NCBI GenBank assembly: GCA_905221605.1
Contig: CAJNDS010000444.1
Span: forward strand, 93,397-139,379
Direction of reading: 5' to 3'
DNA from: Symbiodinium natans
Taxonomy: Eukaryota > Sar > Dinophyceae > Suessiales > Symbiodiniaceae
Length of the DNA stretch: 45,983 bases
The notes under the pieces were generated by a model. That model was not told the origin of the DNA, searched no databases, and was given only the letters and a program-made list of their open reading frames with translations. Every line of letters starts with the position of its first letter. Position 1 is the first letter of the stretch. The position numbers and the translations under genes are program-made. Below, in pieces: positions 1 to 11,500 of this stretch.

Positions 1-1506
1 CTGCAATGATGTGCAATAAGTTTTGCATCCGTGATATCTGTCCATCTGAGGGCCGTCGTTGGTGTTGGGATGGGTTGGGTGCCCGATGTGTCGCGGAGAT
101 TGGTGGAGGACTCGTTGCCCATGCCAAGGCTTATCTCACTGCTTCTCTGAGAGCACGTATTTTGGAGCGCTGTTCGTGCTTGATGCACTTACTTATGTAT
201 GACTTTGAAGATGAAGATGCAGATTTAAGATCAGCACTTGGGTCGCTAATCGACTTCACGCTGCATGCTCGTGTCACGCACGGTGGTGCCAGTATCATTT
301 TGCGAGAACAGCAAGGACCGGAACAGAATGGAATCTGGAATCACAAGTTGAGAACTATTGTGGCAACGTGGAAGTGCCCCCAAATGTCGCAATTCCTAGT
401 GGAGGCACAACCCCGCCCGCCCCCCTCCCCCCCTCCCCGCCCTCTCCTACCCCCGCCCCCTTTGCCCCCGCCCCCTTGCCGGGATCGCTTGGAGGACCGT
501 CCACAAAAGGAGGTTACGGCTCAAGTTTGGTGAGAGCTTGACTGAACGAACGCCATTAGATCTAATTGACGGGGCATGTTTCAAAATTGATTTAGCACTT
601 GCAGCTGCAGACCCATGTCGCCACTCGATATGGTGAGGTCTGATTTTTAATTTAGTGGTTGAAACTAAATATAATCAAAGACAAACACCCGAAATAGCTA
701 GCTGCCCAAACATGTACACTAGGGTTGTAGCCCGACTCTTAAAGCTGGTCCAAAGGAATTTACGCAAGTGCAGCCTTCTGTATACAGGAAGGGTAGTGCG
801 AATGCTTTACTACCCTGTTTTTGTCGGTTTTCGGTGCGTGTGTGTGTGTGTGTGTACGAAGGAAGGGTGGTGCAGATACTGTGCCTTTATGTCTTGGCTT
901 TTCGGCGAGCGCTAGGCAACAACAATGCTTCAATAATCAATCAAACGCACGTCTCCCCATCAAAAGCCTGTACGGGCAGTAATTGCCTTGGACACACATG
1001 CCCTTAGGCGCTCGAGCAAGAGCTTGAAAGGGCGATGGTGAATGGCAAGAGTTCGCCCCACTTCGCAACAAAACGTCAACAAGAACTCGTTTAAGAGTGC
1101 ATGCACTTAGGAAACAAGGATGCTTATATAGACATCCTCGAAGAGAAGAGCCTCATTTTGTTTTGCTTTGCCTTTAGCCTGGCATCCGGAGCAAAAAGAA
1201 GCGCCCTCCTCAGCAACGAAAGAAGTCATGCCCTTCACACCCACGGAAATGCGCCCTGCCCGCACAGCCAAACAAAGAGAAAGCGCCCGGCTTCTGCAGG
1301 AAAACATGCCCGGCCTCCACAGCAGCAGAACCCGCCTGAACTCGACAGCAAAGAAGCACACCCGACCGCCACAAAAAAAAAGGTGCCCGGCCCCTACAGC
1401 AAAAAACGCAGCACCCTCACAGAAAAAATGACACATCCGGCCTCCCTTCATGATGTGTTGGTTTCTTCACTGGGACCGTCGAGATCAATGAGACATGTGC
1501 GAGCAG
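1..1506. other. No recognisable gene; non-coding sequence
   Basis: I see no protein family in any frame. The stretch holds a C-rich run around 410-480, a short GT run near 836-855 and an A/C-rich segment around 1190-1430 that gives chance ORFs on both strands. Exons of the peroxidase family that should precede the exon at 1507 were looked for by motif and not found. Confidence 0.5.
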
Positions 1507-1554
1507 GATGGGGACAAGGACACGCAGCACATCAGAGACATCTTTGCTCCCAAG
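1507..1554 (+). pseudogene. Orphan peroxidase exon (exon-17 type)
   Basis: This 48-nt reading frame encodes DGDKDTQHIRDIFAPK. It matches in length and sequence exon 17 of the two tandem peroxidase genes (DGDKDAQHLRDIFRPK at 20003-20050 and DGDKDARHLRDIFYPK at 33626-33673). Like them it is bounded by AG before a G and by a GC donor (GCACAT). I could not find any other exon of the family between 1 and 4794. It is therefore either the remnant of a third tandem copy whose other exons have decayed, or a duplicated exon. The splice signals are intact, so it could still be used. Confidence 0.7.
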
Positions 1555-4500
1555 GCACATAACGGTATGTGACAAGGGAGAACTTGGTCAGCGGCTTCCG
1601 GTCTGCGGTTAGCGAGTTTGTGGGAAGCTTGGTGACATAGTAACAATGTAGCGGAATGCGCATGCAGCTCAGCAAGCAAGCTCTTGCCTTGCATCAAATC
1701 TTTTTCGAGTTGAATTCCAAAAGGCCTGCGAACGTCTTCAACAGCGGTTGTGGACTTACTCGACAGGTGCGAAAAGAAGCGCTGCAACCTTGCGGCTGCA
1801 CTCGCAGGCATCTCGTGAAGCCAGCAGATAGTTTTCCTTGCAGCTTGGGTCATGTCACCCCAGCACGGGAAGGAGGCGGTCAGACGGATCATGACCATTG
1901 TGACTATTGCTAGCCCGAGGTGTGCTTAGGGAACTGGGCAGGTCACATTGCTGCGCAGCTTCGCATGGTTTGGGGTGTGTGGCACCGGACTGGCACCGGA
2001 CTTCAGCAAAGGCGAAGTATATAGTGGAGCCATTGGAGCCGTGACCCCACATGAGTAAGTAGTGTAACGCGTCGTGAATTACCCTGCGCCTGGCAATCGT
2101 TTGCTAAGCCGAGTGGGATGTGCTTAACACCATGATGTCACTGATATTCGAAGTGCACCACGGGGTTGATATTTGTTATTTCATTGGGCGGCGGCCTCCT
2201 TCCCGAATTGATGCACACGGATGACCGGCAAAACTCCACAAGCCAAGCGCACAGTGCTGAGTGATTGAAATATCTCCCAGTGCAAATTCATGCGTGGAGC
2301 TTGATTGTATTGTTGAAGCCCTGCGGCATTCTTGACATTCCATCAGCATGTTTACTGCAAGGTGTTCACGGGGGCTGCTCGAATTCTTGGACTCAAGCCA
2401 TTGGTAGCACATCTTTGATTTAGCGTTGTCCTCGCGCCCGCTTGACCGGCATGTCTTGATGTATCTTGCTTCTTGTGCTGTGTTCGTGGTATCTAGAAGG
2501 TGACCTCTTACACATTCATGCTGCGAAGGAACCCCTTTGCGGCGGGCCGGACCATCAATGGGGAACACACAGCCGTGGCCTTTGCGCAAGTGCTTGTGCC
2601 ATGGTTTCGAGCAATACTCTCTTGTCGCAGCATTGTCGGCTGCATGTGTGTGTAACCAGCCAGATTACCTTGGGATGTGGTCACCCCAAAGGGCAATTCT
2701 TGCAGGGGTGGGAACATGCTGGACTTCTGCCAGATCCCATAAGCAAGCGTTGCATGGACAGGTTAGAAAGCTAGCCCAGCGACCCCCCTTTGGCAGGAAG
2801 ATGAGAACGCAGTGTACTCATGCATTGGGCTATGTCAGTCATGTTGCAACACTTCACGCATTCCAGCTTCGGCCATGACCAACTGTGTTCCGGGATGGGC
2901 ACCTTCTGGTCACGGCAAACTTGCTGAACCCTTTCGGTGGACTGCCGTCCATTCTAGCACACATACGAGCAATGCAGCCCTCTCCACTTGTTTGCGATCG
3001 TTTGTGCCCTGTGGGCACGAAGGTATCTCACCACAAATTTCGCTCCAACCCTTGGAGCGCAATTCAGCTTGATGCTTGAACGATTGCTGCCGATTGCCTC
3101 ACAAGAACCTAGTTGACAAAACACATCTTGATCCTTTTGCCAGGATTCCCATGTTTGCAGTTGAGTGTGATGCCCAATGACCGCCACTGATGGCATCCAA
3201 TGGCCGTAGAGAAGCCACGCAAAAACAAGTGCAGAAATCAGTTCCAGCAGCTCCAACCAGTCATCGTCCACTTCGTGGCAGAAGCCTCGAAGAAAACACC
3301 GATGAGAGAGTTGCGTGGTACAACACAGCATATGTTCGGGATCGCTTGCAAGGCTTCCGCATGGACGTGCCTCTTGCAGATGTGTTACTCCAAGCAGTGT
3401 GTGCTGCAAGATGCGTGAGATCGCTTGAGATCGTGTGAGGAAGAATGCCTGTCGCTTGAAAGAATTCTAAGCGGCACGGGAGGACTTGATTCTGTAATGT
3501 CTCACGAACGGCCACGCGACTTCTTGTCGAAGTGTGAGTCGATTCCGACCTCCACAGAAAAATCTTGTAGGTCCGATAGCTAGTAGCTCCTGCTAGCATT
3601 CCCAAGCCCGTGGCATTTGGGTCGGTTCCATCGGTCTGTACCGGTTCCGGGGTGAGGACGAGGAGGTTTGGGACGCAGGGTTTGATACAAGCCTGGGTAC
3701 TGCATCTTGAGGTGACAAGCTAGTTGTAGAATGTTGTAGAGCTTTTGGGACTTTTTGGGGTGCAACAATTATTCAAGCGACCGAGGCCATGTCACAATCA
3801 AGTATAGGCACTGTCAAGATCTTGAAGAGACGGCGTGTTTTTGGTTATCCTCCTTCTGCCTGAGCTGCGCCCTAGCAGAACTGCATTACATCAAGCCGCA
3901 TTAAATTTTGACTGCTGCCAAATGAGTGGGGGGGGGGGTGGGGGGCAGGGGAATCCCTGCTGCCCGAAGTTCGGGTCCGTATGGGCTGCGTCCGTTGTTC
4001 TTTCCTTTTCGTGCAGAGCAGAAGCTGGACACTCTGGACCAGGCCATCTGTGAGGAGCTGTCCCGTCTTCATGCATCTCCCGACCGACTTTTTCGTAGGA
4101 AATGATGCTTAAGGAAAGCCCATTCGACATGCGAAACCTTGCAGGGCAGCTCAGGGTGGAGCATGAGAGACATGTTTTGCACAGCATGTCAGGGTGGTGG
4201 TGAGAGCAGCATCCGTGAAAGATTGAACAGCCTCTACGACGCACAGAGCAGCACAACAGTGATGAGCACTTGGCCAAGCTCACCACATTGATCGTGGTCC
4301 ATATAAACCAGGTTTCGCTCACGTCCTACATCAATCAAGTCTCTCCTCTTTCCACGCTACGTGGGCAAGGTCGAGTTGTTCGCATGCAAATAGGTGTGTG
4401 GGGCATGTGTCCGATGGATTAGGCTTAGCTGTTAAGGAAGCTTGTTTGTAATGATTTCTTCTTCCTGTTGTCTAGGTGCTGCCAATCTTCCGACACCAGC

Positions 4501-4794
4501 CCAGATGCTGCTGCCGAAGCCATGCCAGCTATGGAGCGCGGTGATTGAGCACCATTTGTAGTAGCAGACGCAGTTCGCATGCCAGCGTGTGCACTTGGCA
4601 AATTTACAGCAGACTTACAAAGTTTGTGCAACTTCCTGCTGGCCCGCAATGTGCTCGAAGCAATTGCAGGAATCCTGGCCAGCCAGCCCTGGCAAGTCAG
4701 CGCTCGTGAGTGTCTCATTCTTGCATGTAACATAATGGCTTGGCACACAAACCTTGCACACTACGCAGAGCTTTATCCAAATCTGTGCGATCAG
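1555..4794. other. No recognisable gene; upstream region of gene copy 1
   Basis: Mixed-composition sequence with no protein family I recognise. It contains a G run at 3928-3946. Earlier exons or the start codon of gene copy 1 may lie in the right part, but I could not identify them. The exon motifs of the peroxidase (VALSGAH, DRSGF, FDNTYF and MALVEDP types) were searched by eye and are absent. Confidence 0.4.
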
Positions 4795-5785
4795 GACGTG
4801 CCGACCGTGTCTGGTGGCAACACGGCACAGGCCAAGCTTCGGAGCATGCCATGCAGTGGACGATTTGGATTTTTTTTTTGGGGGATGGTTTGGGTGCAGC
4901 CGGCAAAACAGCCGAATACTTGCGCCATATTCGATACGGCTTCAAGCATCTTGCGGAGTCTTGCACAGGAACGGATGTACAAAGTGCGGCTGGTGAAGCT
5001 GTGTTCTCAGACCATGACTTGCAGCGGGCAGCATGATCAGAGCGGCAGAACTGGGAGGGGTAACTTTTGCGCAGTCTTGGAGTCAGCGCCGTGTGAAAGA
5101 TGACATTGATAGGAGATGATAGGCAAGCAGTGGGCAAGCATGCCTGGAGCAAGGACAGGAGACATCAGGGGACAGTAGCAAATCTAGCAATCAGCAGCCG
5201 CCAATCCGAGGAAAGAAGGCCAGAAGTTGGGTCTTGATGTGGACTACATGGCAGAGCCCCGCCCTGAAGCGCGCACAGAGTTGCTGAAGGTTTCCTAATC
5301 TTGTCGCACTGAAGAACAGATGAGGCGCAGTGTGCTCCCAATTCTGGTAATCTCCGGCGGGATCGCCGAGCTGATGCCTTACAAAACCTGTTGTGCACTG
5401 TTGTGAGCACACGCGCACATCAGACAGCAGTCTCCAGCAAGGATGTGGAACAAGCAGCACCCCGAAAAGAAAATGAATACAGGCGCTTGTGCCTCAGCAA
5501 AGACACATGTGCCCAGACAGCTGCAGGCATGCCGAGTCTAGTCATAAGGACAGCATCACCGAAGTCAACGGCATCAAAGGCAGGCGATGCCGCGTTGATG
5601 AACGCATGGCCTGGAACCCATGCCTTCAGGCAATGTCGCGCTGATGCTTGAGAAATGCAAATCAGACCAAACCTTAGAGCCCGGGCCAAAGGACTTCCAT
5701 CTGAGGATTGTCGGCTTATTGCGGTTGGCAATCTGCTTCGCCGGTCAGGTTGACAATCTGCAAGTGTCTAACGTATGGACATTTG
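4795..5785 (+). CDS. Gene copy 1, exons 1-8: leader and PDZ domain
   Basis: Exons: 4795-4830, 4969-4997, 5211-5255, 5325-5369, 5442-5484, 5549-5579, 5630-5678, 5749-5785. Joined, they read through a PDZ fold: a first strand with YKVRLVK, the carboxylate-binding loop KLGLDVDYMA (the GLGF position), VLPILVISGGIAE, the WNKQHPEKKMNTGD turn, the family signature DSITEVNG, then helix NVALMLEKCKSDQTLE and a last strand ending CLTYGHL. PDZ domains bind C-terminal tails of partner proteins and act as scaffolds. All eight exons have equivalents in copy 2, seven of the same length; exon 1 is 36 nt here and 51 nt there. The first exon found starts in phase 0 (DVPTVSGG), so more coding sequence must lie upstream. 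Conservation of motif and phase makes this assignment firm; the binding partner is unknown. Confidence 0.82.
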
Positions 5786-7755
5786 GTCCGAAACTTGGCT
5801 CGCATGTCTCGTCTGCCTTCGTCCTGCAACTTGTTGACAACATGTGACCATGCGCTTCAAAGTTTGCAAGCACAACCAAGCGGCGGAGCCTCTGTGCTTG
5901 GAGATGCTTCCACGCGCTGGCACGCCTCTTCGAGAAGCTTGAGATGTGTCTTTGAGCCCCCCCTCCCCTCCCCCCCCCCCCCCCCCCCAAAGTCCCATTG
6001 CTGGTCAAAACCTTGTGGAAGGCGGCAGGCATGAGGCGGGCTGCCAAATTTTCGAGCCAGGCGCCTTTCAGCCTTAAGCGCTTATTTGCAGGACCCCGCA
6101 TTTAATTCTGCCCAATAAGCGCTGCATGCTGCCTTCGTGGAATTTTGAGCCAAGCACCATTTTAAGCGCCTTTGAGCGCTTAAGCCTAAGCGCCTTTAAG
6201 CACCTTACGGGGGGCTAAATATGGCACCTATGAGCAGCGTTTGGCGCCTCGAAGCCTATTAATGCCTTTACGCGCCTTTAAGCGTCTTTTCGCACCCATG
6301 CGCGCCTTTTAAAGCCCCTTTGAGCATCTTGAAACGGATTTAAACATAAGAGCTTATGGCGGCTTTTGGAGGCTTAATCGTATAGAGGCTTAAGGAGGCT
6401 TGGCCGAGATTCAAATGGACAAAAAGAGGCTCAGAGGCGCAAAGAGGCATCAATAAAAAATAGCTTCTCCAGAGTAGTGGCTTAAAGAGGCTGAAAGAGG
6501 CGTGGACAAAAAAGAGGCTTCCACGGAAAAGAGGCTTGAAGGATCTTAGAGGCTTGACTCTTGACGCGAGGTTGCAGCCACTCCCCCCCGCCATGGGTCA
6601 CAACTCACTCACTTTAATAGCCATGTTACATGCGCACACGAAAAATCACGTTACACAGAACAAGCAGTGTCACTGTCAGCACAAAGGTTGCCGACTTGGA
6701 GAAGTTGATGCTCGTGAAGGGATGTGGACCAATCATGTCCGAACCTTATTTCGCACTTTCAGCTTCTCTTGACTGCTACGAACTGGCTTGTGGCTTGTGT
6801 AGCAAACCAAGCAGCAAAAGGATCCGTTTGTCCTGGCACGATGCCGGCGTTTTCAATGGTGCCGCTCGCTCGCTTCCGCCTTCAACGTATTCGTATGTGC
6901 AGGTCCAGGTCTCGCACATGCTTTGCAGTGAAGGTTCTGATGGTTGCCCGAATGCCGCAATGCGTCTTGCTGGCCGATCCTCGGAGAGATCCCGTATAGT
7001 TGAGTTGCATGATGTAGTTGCTACAATGGCTGAGGTGGGGGCGAGCATGCTTTCGGTGCAAATGCTGGGTTGCAGCGCCCTCAAGAGCCATTTCATGTCG
7101 TGTCGGTGGGTTTTACTTGCACTCGCCACTTTGCCTAGTGGTAGAAACTCAGGCCCCAGGTGGCAATCCCGCTTCTACAGGCCATCAGTGACAAGTGATC
7201 CCACATGTTGAAAGGGGGGCACCAGATGGCAACACCACCTCTTTTCATGCTTCTTGAAGCCACGCTCCTCTCCTTGCCCCGATATTGACTTGATGAGAAG
7301 GTACGTGCCGAAGCTCATCTCCCATGCAGACCTCTGGACGCTCGCAGCGAACGTGGCCATCAAGGTGCCCTAGCACTGCTTACAAAAGCTTGCATTGAGT
7401 GGCATGATCGCGTGAGGTCATGGGAGGACCTGACATCGTCACACACTTCGGGCGCATCGATGTGGGGGCCTTAGCCGCTCGACACTTCTGTGGTGGGTGT
7501 TTGCCCATGCCCAGAGCCACCTCAGGCTCAGTCGCCCTCTGAGGGGGCGACTGCTGCAACTGGGCGTCTTCCGGACGGCGATTTTCCGTTCAAACATGTG
7601 CAAACAGTCAAGACACAGCAACTTCTACTACTACTACTACTGCTACTACTACAACTACTACTTATTCCTACTACAACTACTACTTACTACTACTACCACG
7701 ACGACGACCACTACTACGACGACGGAGACGACTTCTACGTCGGAGATGACTACTG

Positions 7756-7801
<46 letters not shown>

Positions 7802-7888
7802 TACGACGAACGACGACGACGACTGACGACGACTACGACTGCTACTGCTACTGCTACTGCTACTACTACTATTACTACTACGACGACA

Positions 7889-7921
<33 letters not shown>

Positions 7922-8152
7922 GCTACTACTACTACTACTACTACGACTACTACTACTACTAGTACTTCTAGTACTTCTACTAGTACTTCCACTAGTACTT
8001 GTGCTACTACTAGTACTTGTACTACTACTACTACTACTACTACTAGTACTTGTACTACTACTAGTACTAGTGCTAGTACTGGTACTACTGCTAGTACTAG
8101 TACCTTTACTAGTAGTACTAGTACTAGTACGAATACTAGTACTAGTACTAGT

Positions 8153-8199
<47 letters not shown>

Positions 8200-8279
8200 C
8201 ACTACTACTGCTGCTGCTGCTGCTGCTACTTCTACTGCTACTACTACTGATACTGCTACTGCTACTGCTACTGCTACTG

Positions 8280-8331
<52 letters not shown>

Positions 8332-8366
8332 GAAAGCTACGGCTACTACTACTGCTACTACTGCTT

Positions 8367-8442
<76 letters not shown>

Positions 8443-8467
8443 TGCTACTGCTACTACTGCTACTACG

Positions 8468-8523
<56 letters not shown>

Positions 8524-11500
8524 TTCTACTGCTACTGCTACTACTGCTACTGCTACTACTACTACTACTACTACTTCTTCTACTACTACTACTACTACCA
8601 CTACTGCTATTGCTACTACTTCTGCAAGTACTTCTACTTGTTGTGTTGAACACGTGTGTTCATAATGACAAGTCGAGTGTAGCAGTACATTTGAACGTTC
8701 GGCTATGAACGCTAGCAAGCGTTTGCCTCGAGTCCCAGATGCTTAGTTCGTTTTTGAAGCTTTCGAGCTGCAGCTATGGCCTCTGCTTCCTCAGCGAGTT
8801 CCTCGGTGTCCAGGGCCGCTGTTCGCGATGCACTGGCAAAGCTGGCCGCAGCGAGCGAAGAGGTCCTGCTGAGTGAGGCCATATGGTTTCAGCCCCAGCA
8901 CCGCCTGGCGCGTGCCTCGCTGCTGTTAGTGGAGGTAGCCTTGCCCCGTTCGCCTGTATGCAGTGACAGTGAAGTCGAGCAGGGCGACGATGGGCCTCCT
9001 GCTCTCGCTGGTCCGAAGGCCGCGGATGGTTCGCAATCAGTGCCTGTGGGAGCGCCAGGTTCAGCACAGGTCCCGACGCCCGGTTCGCAATCAGTGCCTG
9101 TGAGCGCCTCGGCAATGGATGCACCGGCGCCTGGGCTTAAACTGCTGCCGGGGAAGACCGGTCCGCCACCTACAAAGGCCGGCATGAGCAAGCCCAGCGG
9201 TCCTGATGGGCCGAATGCGGCGCCACCGCCCAAGAAGGCAGGTTCGCAGCCGACTACTTCAACCTCGCCGCCAGCTGCTCCACAAGTTCCCGTGAAGAAC
9301 CCTACGGTCGTGAAGCCCTTGACACTGAAGGGGGCGCCACCGATGAAGTACCCTCCTGCTGTTCCCTCGGCCACGAGTGTGGTTGTGAGCGCCGACCAGC
9401 CGGCCGCAAGCCCTGCCCACTGTTCCGGCACGTCAGCAAATGTTCGCATTGGCAGTGCTGAGGACGCCGTCGCTGCTTTGGGGGTCGGTTCGTGTATGAC
9501 GCCAGTGGTACAGCCCAGTGCACATATCTCAAGGCCTTCCAGTAGCGGGACGGCGCGGATGGGCGGCGGTGGGGGACCTCCTTCGACTCCTACTCCCGCT
9601 TCCACAACCTCTCCTTCGGCAACCGCGGACAAAGGGAGTACGCCTGGCCAGGCTGGGAACAGTGTGGCAGTTTGTTCAGCGACGGTGACTTCCTCCTCGT
9701 TGCGATTTTGAGGCTCGCAGTTAGCGCAGGAGGCAGGGTTAAGTTCGGTGGCCGGAGGCCCGGGCAGAGGCCGTTGTGGGCCAGACGCAGTTATAGGGAC
9801 TCGAGCAGCAGTTCGCCTAAGAAGCACAAAGCGTGCAAGTGGGCGCCTACGGGCACGCGCAGAACATTCTGTCGTAGATTAGGTTCGCTGGGCAGTCGGC
9901 ACGAGGAGTGAGAGCTTGCAGTTGTTCGCTTGTTGCATGTGTGCATGTACTTGCCAGTCCCAGTGTGTGTTGTTGTTCGCAGAGCTGTGTTACGGGCTTG
10001 CGCCGCTTCTGCCAACCCTCAGGTTCGAGCCTTAGTTTCGTGTGTTTTGCTAGGAGGGTTTAGCGCATGTTGCACTTTGAGTGCCCACATGATCGTGACT
10101 CGTTCGCGAGTTTGGTCCATGTTCTTCAGTCAGTGGGGGCCTTCGCGGCAGTGGGCAGCCTTCGGGCTCAGGGCGTGCGCTCGGCACGGCAACTCGAGCA
10201 AGCTTCAAAGACCGATTTGCGGAAGTGGGTCGGAGACGATGTGGTCGATGCCCTCTTTTGCCCGAGATTCGCTCGAGGAAACCGCAATCGCCCGGACGTT
10301 CCTGTGGTGCACCCATATGCTCGGGGCTCGCAGGCGCTTGTGTCCGGTGCCGCTAGTTCGGCGGCTTCCTTGGCCCAGGCTGATGCCGAGTTCGCTCAAG
10401 ATAAGTTCGCAGCATCGTCTCGTGGTCCCCGCGAGAGCCGGTGGCGCGTGTGGTGCAGCATGGCGGGTCAGCGGGGACTCCCCACGACAGAGCTGGTTGA
10501 TAAGGTGGGAGCGCTCTTCAAGGCCGCTCGATACCGCAGTGCAGCTCAGTACTACTCCGTCGCCAAGGGCTACCATAAGCAGGCGGGGTACGCCGTCTCC
10601 CAGGCACTCCGGTCCATCAATCGAGGCATTGGCCCGAGTTCAGCCAAGCTGGACATTCCGCTGGAGAGGATGGGCCGGGCCTTTTCGTGCGAGATGGAGG
10701 CCGCGTTCGTTGCTCTCCGAGTGCCTCAGGACCAGCGGTTGTGGTTCCCTGGAGACGCAGTCATTGTGGCGTCGTGGTTCTTGCTGCGTGGGGTCGAAAT
10801 GGCCAACCTGCGGTGTGAGCACGTGTCCTTCACTCGTGCAGGCGAGGTCAAGCTCTACCTCCCGATCTCCAAGACAGACCCGACTGCCAGAGGTTGTCAC
10901 AGGTCGCACATGTGCATTTGTTCGCGGCAACACAGCCCGACCTGCCCAGTTCAGAGTGACACGCACTTGCTGTTCACCCCGGCTCAGCAATGTTCGTGTG
11001 ACTCCGGTCGCCACCCGCTGTGCGCATACCATGCAGCCCTTCGCGTTTCAATTTCGCTCAGAAGGCAAGGTGCGTGGTCCCCCACAACGGTTTTTTTGGG
11101 CCGTGGAACGGACGAGATGCCGAGCAAGCAGCAGGTGGTGTTCTTGGCTCGGGCCGCAGCCTGGGTCTTATGCAAAGCTGACATGCATGAGTGGCCTCCT
11201 CTTAGATCCTGCGTCGTTGGGCCCAGCACACGTTTCGTGTGGCAGGCTCGCAGATGTTCGCTCGGTCCGGCCTGGATGTTTCTGCTTGGCAGGTGGGGGA
11301 GCGCAGCCGTCTTCCGTTACATTCAGGAGGCGGCCTTGGCTGAGCCTGGCCGGGCAGCGGACGCCGTGCAGTCCAGGACTTCACTACAAGGCCCAGTTCA
11401 AGGCGGTACTGGGGGGGGACGACCCGGGCCTCTGGCACTGGGCCAGATTCGGGCAGTTGCGGCTGAGTGCCTTCGAGGTCAAGGGGTCCTGGTGCATAAT

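Noticed and set aside
1101-1562. Pro/Lys-rich ORF upstream of the orphan exon as part of a gene
   Set aside because: Low-complexity A/C-rich sequence, open on both strands, with no conservation to the tandem genes.
4579-5103. ATG-started ORF as the N-terminus of gene copy 1
   Set aside because: Its frame does not match exons 1-2 (4795-4830, 4969-4997), and no similar peptide is seen upstream of copy 2.
7490-8718. Very long ORFs on both strands (poly-Thr, poly-Ser, poly-Val, poly-Leu)
   Set aside because: They are translations of the TAC microsatellite in different frames and have no unique sequence.
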